From: Sneathiella aquimaris | GTDB lineage: Bacteria; Pseudomonadota; Alphaproteobacteria; Sneathiellales; Sneathiellaceae | Direction of reading: 5' to 3' | NCBI RefSeq assembly: GCF_026409565.1 | Contig: NZ_CP112881.1 | Location: 372,001 to 436,000 of the forward strand | Length of the DNA: 64,000 nt | Shown here: one piece after another, positions 18,503 through 28,394 of the stretch | Layout of the letters: each line of letters starts with the position of its first letter | Numbering within the stretch: the first letter of the stretch is position 1 | Position numbers and translations under genes: made by a program | The notes under the pieces: model-generated | Database searches by the model: none | The model's input: only the letters and a program-made list of their open reading frames with translations | Told to the model about the DNA's origin: nothing

Positions 18503-19414
18503 TCAGACAAAATCTGCGTTTCTCAAATGTCGTTCAATGAGTTTGGCAAACAGGTAAGAGGCCTTGCCCAGATTTTGGTGGGCTGAGACGATATTGCCCA
18601 CCGAATAGTCCTTCAGTCTGTTGTCCTGAAACGGGATAAATCTGACTTCTCTATTTTCGACCTCAGACAGAAATCCGATCTTGGTATAGATCCCGATGCC
18701 GATCCCTGAAAGGATCGCTTGTTTCGCCATGACGTGGGAGTTTGTGTAAAAGATCGTGGAGAGAGGCGTTTTTATCGTATCGATTTCTAGATCAATAAAA
18801 GAAGATTTCCGCCGGGCATCCAATGTCCTTACCTGCTGGAAGGGAATGCAGTCTTCAATATTGACAAAATCCCGGTCGGCTAAAGGGTGGTTCGGTGCGG
18901 CGAGCAGTCCGAGGGGGGCCGGCACTTCGGCAAAAACCCGGAGTTCGGGATGCAGGCTGTTGACCTGATTGGTAAAGTTCAGACCGATGTCGGTCTCCCC
19001 CCGTGCGATGCTTTCATTGATTTCACCGGGGCCCAGAGTTTCCACGGAAAAAGAAACACCAGGATATTCAGAGGAGAAGTCTTTTAAGACGCGGGGTAGA
19101 AAATCAAACACCATCGAGTCTATCGCGGCAATCCTGATATGCCCGGTTTTTAACTCGCGAATATCGTCGATTTCGGCTCGTGCCTGATTAAAATAATAAA
19201 GTGTTTTCCGGCAATGCTCGACAATGACCTTTCCTGCCGGCGTCAGTTCAACTCCTTCCGGCACCCGATCAAAAAGGCGCATTCCAAACTCTTCTTCAAG
19301 TTTTAGAATCTGCCGGTTTATGGCCGACGAAGCCACGTTCAAAACCTTGGCTGCCTTGCGAATAGAGCCCTGACGAGCGACCTCATCAATATATCTAATG
19401 GATGGATGGTGCAT
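18503..19414 (-). CDS. LysR-family transcriptional regulator
   Basis: 303 residues. The N-terminal winged HTH (residues 1-60) contains RQGSIRKAAKVLNVASSAINRQILKLEEEFGMRLFDR, the LysR pattern. Residues 90-300 form the effector-binding domain, with IRIAAIDSMVFDFLPRVLKDF at its start. The gene is divergent from the catabolic operon that begins at 19595, which is the usual arrangement for a regulator of its neighbour. No clear ribosome-binding site precedes the ATG. The T-N11-A palindrome at 19446-19462 lies just upstream of its start and is a likely binding site. Confidence 0.92.
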   Translation of the reverse strand: MHHPSIRYIDEVARQGSIRKAAKVLNVASSAINRQILKLEEEFGMRLFDRVPEGVELTPAGKVIVEHCRKTLYYFNQARAEIDDIRELKTGHIRIAAIDSMVFDFLPRVLKDFSSEYPGVSFSVETLGPGEINESIARGETDIGLNFTNQVNSLHPELRVFAEVPAPLGLLAAPNHPLADRDFVNIEDCIPFQQVRTLDARRKSSFIDLEIDTIKTPLSTIFYTNSHVMAKQAILSGIGIGIYTKIGFLSEVENREVRFIPFQDNRLKDYSVGNIVSAHQNLGKASYLFAKLIERHLRNADFV

Positions 19415-19445
19415 ATTATTTAAATATTACAAAGACTTAAAGTGT

Positions 19446-19462
19446 GATGCCTTTTTGGCATC
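19446..19462. promoter_or_regulatory. Candidate LysR-type operator
   Basis: GATGCC at 19446-19451 and GGCATC at 19457-19462 form a perfect inverted repeat around TTTTT. It contains T-N11-A (T at 19448, A at 19460), the classic LysR-box pattern. It lies 32 bases upstream of the lysR start and 132 bases upstream of the divergent operon. Confidence 0.55.
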
Positions 19463-19594
19463 GCCATAGACTAATTTCTCTTCTAATGGCAGCATACTTA
19501 TCCTGCTACTGTCAACCAATAAGAAATATAAGGTCAAACTGACTATTCTTTGGGAGGAAAACCAGTTTGTATCAAACAAAAAGGGGATATCAAA

Positions 19595-20638
19595 ATGGCA
19601 CTCAAACAACATTTAAATACGGACCGCAGGCGTTTTGTAAAAGGGATCGGGGCAACTGTCGGTATGGCCGCAGCCGGAACCTATCTTGGATTTGCAAAAT
19701 CAGCACAGGCAGACACGTTCAACGTGAATATGCAATTGGGCTGGATCGCATCGAACGGCCAATTGGGAGAAGTTGCGGCGGATCATCTTGGATATTATGA
19801 AAAGGAAGGTCTGTCTTTAACCATTACGCCGGGGGGACCCAATGTCGATGGGGTCGCGTCCGTCGCCTCTGGAAGGGCACAGGTTGGTCAATTGTCTTCC
19901 AGCCCGTCTTTGATGCTGGCGCGTTCAGCCGGTATTCCGATTAAATGTGTTGCTGCAGGCTATCAACAGCATCCCTTTACCTATTTTTCGTTGAAGAAAA
20001 ATCCCATCAAAACGCCACAGGACATGGTTGGCAAAACAATCGGAACTCAGGGAACTGCGCGTATTCTGCTTCGGGCCATGCTGGCGAAGCACGGCATTGC
20101 CTATGATGATGTGAACGTTGTTGTAATGGGCGGTGATATGGGTCCTTTAATGAACGGTCAGGTTGATGCGGTTTCAGGATGGCAGTCGAATATCAACGCG
20201 CTCAATATTCTTGGTGATCAACGTGTTGACATGCGCCTTTGGGACAGCGGGATTCAGCTTTATGCAAACCCGTTTTATGTCACAGACGAAACCTTGCAAC
20301 AGCATTCGGATAAAGTGGAAGCCTTTGTTCGGGCAACGGCGAAAGGGTGGGGATGGGTTCATGCCAATCCACAAAAAGCAGTTGAACTGCTGGTGAAAAG
20401 ATATCCAAATCTGAACGTGGAATCCGAACGCAAAGCGGTCGATGTTATTCTGAAATACGTTTTCAATGAAGAAACCAAAGCGGGTGGTTGGGGCACCATG
20501 AAGGCCGTAAACTGGGAACAGCAAATCGAAACATATGCAAAGCTTGACCAGTTCAAAGGGGACGTGCCGACGCTGGGCGATGTCATGACTCTGGACATTC
20601 TGGAAGCGACGAAGGCTGATCGTCCGAAGGTGGGCTAA
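19595..20638 (+). CDS. ABC transporter substrate-binding protein, nitrate/sulfonate/thiamine-precursor type, Tat-exported
   Basis: 347 residues from the ATG at 19595, which has AAGGGGAT upstream; the longer frame back to 19550 would misplace the signal. The N-terminus has a twin-arginine signal ([11 protein letters not shown] at about residues 9-19, then a hydrophobic stretch ending AQA), suggesting export of a folded protein. The mature part resembles the NMT1/SsuA/TauA fold: [30 protein letters not shown] near 45, then ALKQ-like repeats and [11 protein letters not shown] near 150. It is the first gene of an operon with a SsuB-like ATPase and SsuC-like permease. The ligand cannot be told from sequence. 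Confidence 0.9.
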   Translation: MALKQHLNTDRRRFVKGIGATVGMAAAGTYLGFAKSAQADTFNVNMQLGWIASNGQLGEVAADHLGYYEKEGLSLTITPGGPNVDGVASVASGRAQVGQLSSSPSLMLARSAGIPIKCVAAGYQQHPFTYFSLKKNPIKTPQDMVGKTIGTQGTARILLRAMLAKHGIAYDDVNVVVMGGDMGPLMNGQVDAVSGWQSNINALNILGDQRVDMRLWDSGIQLYANPFYVTDETLQQHSDKVEAFVRATAKGWGWVHANPQKAVELLVKRYPNLNVESERKAVDVILKYVFNEETKAGGWGTMKAVNWEQQIETYAKLDQFKGDVPTLGDVMTLDILEATKADRPKVG

Positions 20639-20643
20639 AGAAA

Positions 20644-21456
20644 ATGCGTAATAATCTTGCCGTTGAGAACCGAAGCCCGGAAATCGATCCGTCTTCTTAT
20701 GCCGCGCACCTGACCGACGCGTCGGTCAAGTTTGGAGATTTCACCGCACTCGATAAAATAAATCTATCTGTCGAAGATGGAACCTTCATGACAATTTTGG
20801 GACCATCCGGGTGTGGCAAGTCGACTTTGCTGAGATTGATTTCGGATCTTGTTCCGATCGCCGGGGGGGATGTTCGGATTTTTGGCCGGACTCCAACAGA
20901 GGCAAGATTACCACGCGAATTTTCGTTCGTTTTTCAGGATGCAACATTGCTGCCCTGGAGAACAGCTCTTGAAAATGTGAGGCTACCACTGGAGATGGGC
21001 GTTCGGAAAGATCGCCCCCTTCACCTGAGCGAAAAATCACCTGAAGAGCTATTGGAACTTGTTGGATTAAAAGGCCGGGAAACGGCATTACCGCATGAAC
21101 TTTCAGGGGGGATGCGGCAGAGGGTGGCAATTGCGCGGGCTTTGGTTTGTAAACCCCGTTTGTTGTTGATGGATGAGCCGTTCGGTGCCCTTGATGAGAT
21201 CACGAGGGATCACCTCAATGAGCAGATATTAAACATCTGGAAAGAGACAGGTGTCACCATTCTGTTTGTTACGCATTCCATTCCTGAAGCCATTTTTCTG
21301 GGACAGAAATGCCTCATGTTAAGTGCCCATCCCGGGCGTGTCATGGAGGTTGTGGATATTGATTTACCCCGTTCCAGGAAATTGCCCGTTCGGGAGACAC
21401 CGGAATTTGTGGCAATCGCGGCGCGGTTAAGAAAATTGCTGGAGGCAGCACAATGA
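20644..21456 (+). CDS. ABC transporter ATPase, SsuB/TauB type
   Basis: 270 residues, starting five bases after the binding-protein stop. Walker [10 protein letters not shown] is at 53-61, the Q-loop [11 protein letters not shown] near residue 98, the signature [16 protein letters not shown] near 154 and Walker [14 protein letters not shown] near 175, followed by the switch His in VTHSIPEA. The FGALDE and SIPEA forms are typical of the nitrate/sulfonate/taurine class of importer ATPases. It overlaps the permease gene by ATGA. Confidence 0.93.
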   Translation: MRNNLAVENRSPEIDPSSYAAHLTDASVKFGDFTALDKINLSVEDGTFMTILGPSGCGKSTLLRLISDLVPIAGGDVRIFGRTPTEARLPREFSFVFQDATLLPWRTALENVRLPLEMGVRKDRPLHLSEKSPEELLELVGLKGRETALPHELSGGMRQRVAIARALVCKPRLLLMDEPFGALDEITRDHLNEQILNIWKETGVTILFVTHSIPEAIFLGQKCLMLSAHPGRVMEVVDIDLPRSRKLPVRETPEFVAIAARLRKLLEAAQ

Positions 21457-22265
21457 GTAACGTCACAGCGGATCAGAAGGTTTCAAAGCCTGCAAACTTT
21501 TTGATGGCATTGTTCAAAATAAAATATGTTCCGCCGGTTTTGGCAGCCCTTGGCCTGATCGTGATCTGGGAAATCGGTGTAAAGCTTGCGGGCGTTCCCA
21601 CCTATATTGCGCCAGCGCCAAGCGATGTTGGAACAGTTCTTGTGTCTGAACTGGATCTTCTGGCCAAGAATTTCTGGCCTACATTGATCGAAAGCCTGCT
21701 TGGATTTCTGTTTGGCAACATGTTCGGTATTCTCGCCGCTATCGTGTTCGTCCATTTCAAGAAGCTGGATGCGGCCTTCTTTCCACTGGCAGTTTTTGTG
21801 AATACCATACCGATTTTGGCAATCGCCCCCATCCTTGTTTTGATCTTTGGCAATGGATTAATCGCCAAGGTGATCATTGCATCCTTGATCTGTTTTTTCC
21901 CAACCTTGGTCAATATGGTTCGGGGATTGCAGGCGATCAATCCACAGATGCTGGAGCTGGCGCGGATCCTGTCAGCCTCCAAACCTGAGATTTTCTGGAA
22001 GATGCGCCTTCAAATGTCCCTGCCATATCTGTTTTCGGCGCTCAAAATTGCCTCAACCACCTGCGTTATTGGTGCAATTGTAGGCGAATGGGTCGGCGCG
22101 GATGTCGGACTGGGGGCCTTGATTATCGATGCGACGTTTAATTTCCGATCGCCATTGTTGTATGCGACTGTTTTCGTTTCATCAGGGCTGGCCGTTGTCT
22201 TGTTTGCGTCGGTAACAATTGCCGAAAAAGTACTGATCAAGTGGAAGCCCGAACAGGCTGTCTGA
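21453..22265 (+). CDS. ABC transporter permease, SsuC/TauC type
   Basis: 270 residues, about six membrane helices. It starts inside the last codon of the ATPase gene (ATGA), so the two are translationally coupled. The cytoplasmic EAA-type loop is [24 protein letters not shown], and the segment [16 protein letters not shown] after it is a family mark. It completes the importer with the two genes before it. The catabolic genes follow after about 65 bases on the same strand. Confidence 0.92.
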   Translation: MSNVTADQKVSKPANFLMALFKIKYVPPVLAALGLIVIWEIGVKLAGVPTYIAPAPSDVGTVLVSELDLLAKNFWPTLIESLLGFLFGNMFGILAAIVFVHFKKLDAAFFPLAVFVNTIPILAIAPILVLIFGNGLIAKVIIASLICFFPTLVNMVRGLQAINPQMLELARILSASKPEIFWKMRLQMSLPYLFSALKIASTTCVIGAIVGEWVGADVGLGALIIDATFNFRSPLLYATVFVSSGLAVVLFASVTIAEKVLIKWKPEQAV

Positions 22266-22330
22266 TCTAAATCACGTTAATTAGAAATTTATAAATCGTG
22301 CCAGCGATGGCACTGGTTGAGGAGATAACT

Positions 22331-23692
22331 GTGTCCAATTTCGATAGAAAAAGCATTACTGAAATGACGCGTGAAGTGCCCGTTGTGGCGCAATCAGATG
22401 TCATCGTTGTTGGGGGTGGGCCCGCCGGGTTTACTGCTGCTGTGTCCGCCGCCAGAAACGGGTGTTCTGTTACGCTTCTGGAACGCTATCATCATCTTGG
22501 AGGGATGGCATCCGGGGGAATGGTGTTGGTGCTGGATGATATGGTCAACGGCATGGAAGTGACAGTAAAGGGGATCGTTGACGAAGTCGTGGCAAACATG
22601 GCCCGAGAAGATGGCGCCGTTTTCCCTCCCCCTGAAGATTATGGATCCAGTCAGGCCTTGTGGGAGAAATGGTCTCGATGGGGGGTGCATAATTTCCACC
22701 TTGCCCAACATCCGCAGCCGATCATTCATGCGGTGGCTTTTGATCCTGATGCCTGGAAACGGGCCTCTCTTCAGATGGTCAAGGACGCGAATATCAATTT
22801 GCGCCTTCACAGCTGGTTCGCCGATACAATTGTTGAGGATGGTAAGGTCAAAGGTGTGATCGCCCAGACGAAAACCGGACGACAGGCCATTTTGGGGGAT
22901 GTTGTTGTGGATGCGACCGGGGATCTGGATGTTGCCGCAGGCGGTGGCGCCGAATTCCAGACCGGTCAGTATATCGTAACGACGGTTTTCCGCATTGCAA
23001 ATGTCGATACAGATGAAGCTGAAAGGTTCCAGTTCGAACATCCCAAGGAATACAACAAACTGGATCGTGAGGCGCGCCGCATCATTGGCGGTGCGTGGGA
23101 AATGTGGTGGCTCAAAACTCCAATTCCCGGCGTTGTCTGGTGTAATTGCCCTCATATGCCGGGCTATGACGGCCTTACGGTCGAGGATAATACCAACGCG
23201 GAATATGAGGGTCGGCGCAGGATGATGGCGCTTTTCGATTACGCCAAGAAAAACCTGCCCGGTTTTCAGAATGCCAGCATGCTGGGAGCCGCGGAACAAC
23301 TGGGGGTTCGCCAAACCCGCATGCTCAAAGGGGAATATATTGTCACGAAAGAGGATGTCACCAGCCGACGGCATTTCGCAGATACGGTTTGCCGTGGTCG
23401 GGATTATTACACGCCTTATCGTGCCTTATTACCCAAGAACCTTGATGGATTGATTGTCGCTGGCCGCCATTATTCTGCAGAGCCGGATGCGCAAAAAATG
23501 TCACGTGAGATTCCGCCTTGCATGGTTCAGGGGGAAGCGGCCGGGATCGCCGCATCCCTGGCGCTAAACGGAAATATTGCCCTGCGGGACGTCGATCCAA
23601 AAGCCATTCAGAAACAGATGCGCGCCCAGGGTGCTGATCCTGGTGACGTGCCGTCCGACAATGCACTGGTTGAAGAACTCGCAGCAACATAA
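22331..23692 (+). CDS. FAD-dependent oxidoreductase
   Basis: 453 residues from the GTG at 22331, which follows GAGGAG by six bases; upstream in-frame codons to 22298 would cover that site. The dinucleotide-binding motif VIVVGGGPAGFTAAVSAAR is near residue 22, followed by LLERYHHLGGMASGGM, which contacts FAD in the FAD_oxidored (PF12831-like) group. DVVVDATGDLDVAAGGGAEF near 195 and the C-terminal LDGLIVAGRHYSAEPDAQ near 375 complete the pattern. Members reduce or oxidise C-C or C-N bonds of organic acids and rings. A ferredoxin in the same operon is a possible electron partner. The substrate is unknown. Confidence 0.88.
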   Translation: MSNFDRKSITEMTREVPVVAQSDVIVVGGGPAGFTAAVSAARNGCSVTLLERYHHLGGMASGGMVLVLDDMVNGMEVTVKGIVDEVVANMAREDGAVFPPPEDYGSSQALWEKWSRWGVHNFHLAQHPQPIIHAVAFDPDAWKRASLQMVKDANINLRLHSWFADTIVEDGKVKGVIAQTKTGRQAILGDVVVDATGDLDVAAGGGAEFQTGQYIVTTVFRIANVDTDEAERFQFEHPKEYNKLDREARRIIGGAWEMWWLKTPIPGVVWCNCPHMPGYDGLTVEDNTNAEYEGRRRMMALFDYAKKNLPGFQNASMLGAAEQLGVRQTRMLKGEYIVTKEDVTSRRHFADTVCRGRDYYTPYRALLPKNLDGLIVAGRHYSAEPDAQKMSREIPPCMVQGEAAGIAASLALNGNIALRDVDPKAIQKQMRAQGADPGDVPSDNALVEELAAT

Positions 23693-23712
23693 AGCTTATT
23701 GAAGAGAGAATA

Positions 23713-24873
23713 GTGGATATGACCAAGACGAGAGACTTGCCCCTTGATGGGATCCGGGTCGTGGATTTTACACAAGTAATGCTGGGCCCGTGTGCAACAC
23801 AGGTTCTGGCGGATTTCGGGGCGGATGTGGTGAAGATTGAACGCCCCGGTTCAGGCGAGCTGTCCCGCAATGTTTTTGGCGGCAAGACTGAAAAGGATCT
23901 GAATAATCCGGTTTTTTACAGCCTTAACCGAAACAAACGGTCCGTTACTTTGGATACGCGGAATGAAGAAGACAAAAACCTTGTCTATGAGTTGGTCAAA
24001 AAATCTGACGTTGTTGTCAATAACTTCCGTCCCGGTGTTATGGAACGGATGGGGTTCGGATATGAAACGCTTAAGGAAATCAATCCTCGGATCATATACG
24101 CTTCTGGATCCGGTTTCGGGCAAACCGGGCCTTATGTTCACAAGGGCGGACAGGATGTGCTTGCGCAAGCCATGACCGGAGTGATGGAGCGCCGTGCCGA
24201 TCGGTCTATCCCACGTTCAATTTATCCAACAGCCTTGTGCGACTATACAGCGGGGATGCATCTGGTTCAGGGTATTCTGGCTGCCTTGTTAAACCGTCAT
24301 AAGACAGGTGAAGGGCAGGAAGTGTCTGTTTCCCTTTACGATTCAATGCTGGCCATGCAGATGCAGGAAGCGTCTTTCTGGACATCAGAACAGACAGACC
24401 TGAATTGGGCTGCTTTACCGTTGACCGGTGTCTTCGATACGACCGACGGTGCGGTTGTTCTTGTCGGGGCATTTAAAGTAAATCCGCTTCAGGATATCAG
24501 CACGGCGCTGGAACTGGGCGAAGATCTGTCTATCCATTACCCGGATCTTGAGACTCAGATTAAAAATAAAGCCTATCTACAGGACCGTTTCAGGAAGGCT
24601 TTTGCATCCAACACAACGGCTTATTGGATCGGCCGTCTGGAAGATCAGGATCTCTTATGCGCTCCTGTTAAATCGTTGGAGGAGGCACTTGAAGACCCGC
24701 AGACTATTCATAATCAGATGGTTACGACGCACAGTCATCCATTGCACGGAGATGTGAAGGTCATTTCTTCACCCGTTCACTTTTCAAAGACACCGTTTCA
24801 AGTATATCGGCCAGCCCCGACACTGGGACAGCATAACGATGAAATTCGATCGGAAATCGGGGGTCAGAAATGA
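23713..24873 (+). CDS. Family III CoA transferase (CaiB/BaiF/Frc type)
   Basis: 386 residues from GTG at 23713 (an ATG at 23719 is also possible) with GAAGAGAG upstream. The opening LDGIRVVDFTQVMLGPCATQVLADFGADVVKIERP-type block and the segment around GGQDVLAQAMTGVM are diagnostic. Asp148 in that segment aligns with the catalytic aspartate of formyl-CoA transferase that forms the acyl-anhydride. The enzyme would activate an imported acid to its CoA thioester at the expense of a donor such as succinyl-CoA. The next gene, an enoyl-CoA hydratase, overlaps it by ATGA, which supports a CoA-bound intermediate. Confidence 0.92.
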   Translation: MDMTKTRDLPLDGIRVVDFTQVMLGPCATQVLADFGADVVKIERPGSGELSRNVFGGKTEKDLNNPVFYSLNRNKRSVTLDTRNEEDKNLVYELVKKSDVVVNNFRPGVMERMGFGYETLKEINPRIIYASGSGFGQTGPYVHKGGQDVLAQAMTGVMERRADRSIPRSIYPTALCDYTAGMHLVQGILAALLNRHKTGEGQEVSVSLYDSMLAMQMQEASFWTSEQTDLNWAALPLTGVFDTTDGAVVLVGAFKVNPLQDISTALELGEDLSIHYPDLETQIKNKAYLQDRFRKAFASNTTAYWIGRLEDQDLLCAPVKSLEEALEDPQTIHNQMVTTHSHPLHGDVKVISSPVHFSKTPFQVYRPAPTLGQHNDEIRSEIGGQK

Positions 24874-25646
24874 CGGTTACTTTTGAGCGCAAAGATCAGG
24901 TTGCCTATGTCACCATCCGGCGGCCAGAGCGTATGAACGCTATCGACAGCACCGCCGAAGCCCAGCTCGAAAAAATATGGACCGAGATTGAGCAGGACGA
25001 AACTTTACGATGTGTTGTTCTTACGGGCGAGGGTGAAAAAGCCTTTTGCGCCGGTGCAGACATGAAATCGGGCAATGATGCCGGTGGTGTTGATTATTGG
25101 GCCCGATCGCAGGTCAATGGATTTGGAGGGCTGGCCTACCGGGACAGTCTCTCCATCCCGGTCATTGCGCGTGTGAACGGTTTTGCGCTTGGTGGTGGTT
25201 TCGAAATGCTGATGGGCTGCGACATCGTGGTTGCGACCGAATATGCGAAATTCGGCCTTCCTGAAGCCAAGGTGGGTCGTCTCCCCCTTGAGGGCGGTAT
25301 GGTTTTGCTGCAACGCCTGATTCCTGAGAAAATCGCTCTTGGGATCATGCTGTCAGGCCGCAAACTTTTGGCGGAGGATGCCAAGCATTATGGCTTTGTA
25401 AATGAAGTCGTTCCCTATGACGAACTGGATGATGCTGTCGCCCGTTGGGTTGCCGATATTAAATCCTGCGCCCCGCTTTCGATTAAGGCGATCAAGGAAA
25501 CCGTCAAGAAAACGGCTCATTTATCCCCCCGAGACGCTCAGGCCCTCAGAACGCCTGCATTGATCAAAGCGTTGCAATCCAATGATTCTGACGAAGGGGT
25601 AAAAGCCTTTGTCGAGAAACGTGCCCCTGTTTGGACAGGCACATAG
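24870..25646 (+). CDS. Enoyl-CoA hydratase/crotonase family protein
   Basis: 258 residues, crotonase fold. The oxyanion-hole segment is AFCAGADMKSG near 58-68, and RVNGFALGGGFEMLMGCD follows at 101-118. Glu112 and Glu132 (in FGLPEAK) are exactly twenty residues apart, matching the Glu144/Glu164 pair of rat enoyl-CoA hydratase, so hydration or dehydration is chemically plausible. Together with the CoA transferase it recalls the CaiB/CaiD pair for carnitine, but the rest of the operon does not fit carnitine metabolism. Coupled to the preceding gene by ATGA overlap. Confidence 0.9.
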   Translation: MTVTFERKDQVAYVTIRRPERMNAIDSTAEAQLEKIWTEIEQDETLRCVVLTGEGEKAFCAGADMKSGNDAGGVDYWARSQVNGFGGLAYRDSLSIPVIARVNGFALGGGFEMLMGCDIVVATEYAKFGLPEAKVGRLPLEGGMVLLQRLIPEKIALGIMLSGRKLLAEDAKHYGFVNEVVPYDELDDAVARWVADIKSCAPLSIKAIKETVKKTAHLSPRDAQALRTPALIKALQSNDSDEGVKAFVEKRAPVWTGT

Positions 25647-25664
25647 GCCAGGGATGTAGCGGCG

Positions 25665-26006
25665 ATGACTTATGTAATCACAGGACCGTGCATCGATGTC
25701 AAAGATGGTGAATGTACCAATGTTTGCCCGGTTGACTGCATTTATGAAGGCAGGCGGATGTTTTATATCCATCCCGATGAATGTGTGGCCTGTGGTTTAT
25801 GCGAGTCCGTCTGTCCCGTGGATGCCATTCGAAAAATCGCCTTTGTCGAGCCGGAGGAGGAGCCGTTTGTGATTGCAAATGCGGAGTATTTTTCATCAGC
25901 AGTTACAAATCTTGGCCAACCCGGTGGATGGAAAGAGGCAACAACGACAACGCTTGATCATCCGATTATTGCAAAGATGCCAGCCCAAAAAAGTGATGGC
26001 CTCTAA
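25665..26006 (+). CDS. 7Fe-type ferredoxin (3Fe-4S plus 4Fe-4S)
   Basis: 113 residues. Cysteines at 9, 17, 21, 25 and 40, 43, 46, 50 follow the pattern of FdxA-like bacterial ferredoxins: the first group (CIDVKDGECTNVCPVDC) can hold a 3Fe-4S or 4Fe-4S cluster, the second (CVACGLCESVCP) a 4Fe-4S cluster. The C-terminal 45 residues have the extension common in this class. Its place in a catabolic operon, beside a flavoprotein, argues that it carries electrons to or from that enzyme and is not housekeeping. Confidence 0.93.
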   Translation: MTYVITGPCIDVKDGECTNVCPVDCIYEGRRMFYIHPDECVACGLCESVCPVDAIRKIAFVEPEEEPFVIANAEYFSSAVTNLGQPGGWKEATTTTLDHPIIAKMPAQKSDGL

Positions 26007-26021
26007 GGTGGAGAATGAATT

Positions 26022-26933
26022 TTGAACAATAACAAACTGGGCGGTGTTATTGCCGCCATCCCGACCCCAGTGAACGAGGCGGGCGATCCGATGATTGATG
26101 TGTTTTTAACCCATGCGAAATGGGCTTTAGGCAACGGGTGTGACGGTCTGAATGTGCTCGGGACCACGGGTGAAGCCAATTCCCTGAGCATAGAGAAACG
26201 GATGCAGGTGATGAGCGCAGCGGCGCAGCATTTGGATCAATCTGTTCTCATGGTCGGAACAGGGACTCCGGATTATGAAACAACCGAGAAATTGACACTC
26301 TATGCAGCGGAACTTGGGTATGCAGGCGCGTTGATCCTTCCTCCCTACTATTATAAACCTATTCGGGATGATGCATTATATAACTGGTTTGCGCGTCTTG
26401 TTGCAGCCGTCTCTGAGACAGACATCAAGCTCTATCTGTACAATTTTCCGGCGATGACCGGTATCCGGTTTTCAGTGGCACTTCTGATGCGGTTGGCGAC
26501 AGATTTTCCCGATAAAATAGTGGGGATTAAGGACTCGTCCGGGGATCTGGCTTATTGTCGCGATATTGTAAACCGGGTGAGCGGTTTTTCGGTTTTTCCA
26601 AGCAGTGAAACAACCCTGCCGACGGCTCATGCAGAGGGATACGCCGGTTGCATATCGGCGACTGTGAATTTAACGGCGCCCGTGTCTCAACTGGCCTGGC
26701 AAAACAGGAATGAGGCCGTAACAGCCACTTTCGCACAAAGGTTAAAAGACCTGAGGGAGGGAATTTCTGCTACCCCCCTTATCCCGTCAATAAAATACCT
26801 CCTGGCCCGCCGCCACGAAGAAACGGCCTGGTGCGCGCTTCGACCACCGCTTCAGCGGCTTGCGGACCAGGACAGGCACGATCTTGATGCAGTCTTTGAA
26901 CTGCTGAAAACACAAACTCAACTCTCTCTTTAA
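26022..26933 (+). CDS. Dihydrodipicolinate synthase/N-acetylneuraminate lyase family protein
   Basis: 303 residues from a TTG at 26022 with GGTGGAG upstream; no ATG in frame fits. The class I aldolase/dehydratase features are all present: GTTGE at 47-51, Tyr140 in LYNFP, and the Schiff-base lysine Lys170 in VGIKDSSGD. The family includes lysine biosynthesis DapA and also catabolic lyases and dehydratases of 2-keto-3-deoxy acids and of hydroxyproline breakdown. An aldehyde dehydrogenase follows directly, and that pairing is common where a 2-keto acid is dehydrated or decarboxylated to a semialdehyde. A catabolic role is therefore more likely than lysine synthesis. Confidence 0.9.
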   Translation: MNNNKLGGVIAAIPTPVNEAGDPMIDVFLTHAKWALGNGCDGLNVLGTTGEANSLSIEKRMQVMSAAAQHLDQSVLMVGTGTPDYETTEKLTLYAAELGYAGALILPPYYYKPIRDDALYNWFARLVAAVSETDIKLYLYNFPAMTGIRFSVALLMRLATDFPDKIVGIKDSSGDLAYCRDIVNRVSGFSVFPSSETTLPTAHAEGYAGCISATVNLTAPVSQLAWQNRNEAVTATFAQRLKDLREGISATPLIPSIKYLLARRHEETAWCALRPPLQRLADQDRHDLDAVFELLKTQTQLSL

Positions 26934-26946
26934 AACGGATTATCAA

Positions 26947-28383
26947 ATGCAAGTGAAAGCAAATCTTATCGGCGGACAATGGGTCACAGGGCAGCAGGCA
27001 CAGGAAAATTTCAATCCATCAGACATATCGGATGTGATCGGGGTTTTTGCGCAGGCTTCTGCCGAGGATGTTACCAGCGCAGTTGCTGCAGCCAAGGACG
27101 CACAAGCCGACTGGGCGGCGCTTGATGCCCAGAGTAGACACGACATTCTGGATCGAACCGGCAATACAATTCTGGCCCGCAAGGAAGAACTTGGAGCGCT
27201 TCTTGCCCGTGAAGAAGGAAAAATCCTTTCCGAAGCAATCGGTGAAACGATCAGAGCCGGAAATGTATTCAAATTTTTTGCCGGTGAATGCCTGAGAAAT
27301 ACCGGGGATCTTGTTAGCTCTGTTCGTCCGGGAATTGACATCGAGGTCACGCGGGAGCCTGTTGGTATTGTCGGGATCATTACACCATGGAATTTCCCGA
27401 TTGCTATTCCTGCCTGGAAGATTGCTCCGGCACTTGCTTATGGAAATACTGTTGTTTGCAAACCGGCGGACTTAACACCGGCTTGTGCCCATGCCATTGC
27501 CGAAATTTTGATGGAATGTGGTTTGCCCGGTGGTGTCTTTAATCTGGTCATGGGGCGTGGGTCGATTGTTGGAGAAGCAATACTGGACCATCCGGACGTC
27601 ACCGCGATTTCATTTACCGGGTCCGTAAATACGGGTCAGCATGTGGCAGAAAAATGCCTGCAATCGATGAAGAAGGTGCAACTTGAAATGGGCGGGAAAA
27701 ACCCTACGGTTGTGCTGGACGATGCCGATCTGGAGGTGGCAGTTTCCAGTTGTCTGAATAGTGCTTTTTTCTCAACCGGTCAGCGCTGCACGGCGTCTTC
27801 CCGTTTTATCGTGCAAGAGGGTATTCACGATGAATTCGTGCGCCGCATGACAGAGGAAATGAGTGCGTTGAAGATTGGCCCGGCATTGGATTCAAACAGT
27901 CAGATGGGTCCGGTTGTCGACGAGCGTCAATTGGTATCCAACCTTAAATATGTGGCATTGGCAAAAGAAGAGGGCGCTACAGTCATAGGCGGGGAGCGAT
28001 TTGATGGACCAACTACTGGCTTCTACCAGAAGCCTGCTTTGTTTACCGATACCCATAACAAAATGCGGATCAATCAGGAGGAGATTTTTGGTCCCTGTGC
28101 CAGTGTGATCAAGGTTAAGGATTTTGAAGAGGCCATCGCGGTTGCAAATGAAACGGAATTTGGACTGTCGGCGGGTATCTGCACACAAAGTCTGAAATAT
28201 GCTGCGGCCTTTAAAAAGAGGGCGCAAGCGGGGTTGGTTATGGTCAATCTTCCAACAGCGGGTATTGACTATCATGTCCCCTTCGGCGGCCGAAAAGGGT
28301 CCAGTTATGGACCACGGGAGCAGGGTAGCTATGCGAAGGAATTTTATACAATCGTCAAGACAAGTTATGTCTCAACAGGCTAA
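26947..28383 (+). CDS. NAD(P)-dependent aldehyde dehydrogenase (semialdehyde dehydrogenase type)
   Basis: 478 residues, full length for the family. The segment ITPWNFPIAIPAWKIAPALA at 145-164 and GSVNTG near 225-230 build the cofactor site. Glu247 in LEMGGKNP is the general base and Cys281 in STGQRCTASSR the catalytic nucleophile. The closest functional types appear to be 2-oxoglutarate- and succinate-semialdehyde dehydrogenases. It would oxidise the aldehyde made by the DapA-family enzyme coded just before it and feed the TCA cycle. The exact aldehyde is inferred from context only. Confidence 0.92.
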   Translation: MQVKANLIGGQWVTGQQAQENFNPSDISDVIGVFAQASAEDVTSAVAAAKDAQADWAALDAQSRHDILDRTGNTILARKEELGALLAREEGKILSEAIGETIRAGNVFKFFAGECLRNTGDLVSSVRPGIDIEVTREPVGIVGIITPWNFPIAIPAWKIAPALAYGNTVVCKPADLTPACAHAIAEILMECGLPGGVFNLVMGRGSIVGEAILDHPDVTAISFTGSVNTGQHVAEKCLQSMKKVQLEMGGKNPTVVLDDADLEVAVSSCLNSAFFSTGQRCTASSRFIVQEGIHDEFVRRMTEEMSALKIGPALDSNSQMGPVVDERQLVSNLKYVALAKEEGATVIGGERFDGPTTGFYQKPALFTDTHNKMRINQEEIFGPCASVIKVKDFEEAIAVANETEFGLSAGICTQSLKYAAAFKKRAQAGLVMVNLPTAGIDYHVPFGGRKGSSYGPREQGSYAKEFYTIVKTSYVSTG

Positions 28384-28394
28384 CTGGAGGAAAC

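Noticed and set aside
18375-18586. Two overlapping plus-strand frames of about 60 codons after the RHS gene, considered as immunity protein
   Set aside because: Both run into the lysR gene on the other strand, have no ribosome-binding site and lie beyond the terminator at 18332.
22394-23374. 326-codon frame antisense to the FAD oxidoreductase gene
   Set aside because: The plus-strand gene has all the family motifs. The antisense product shows no recognisable domain and no start signal.
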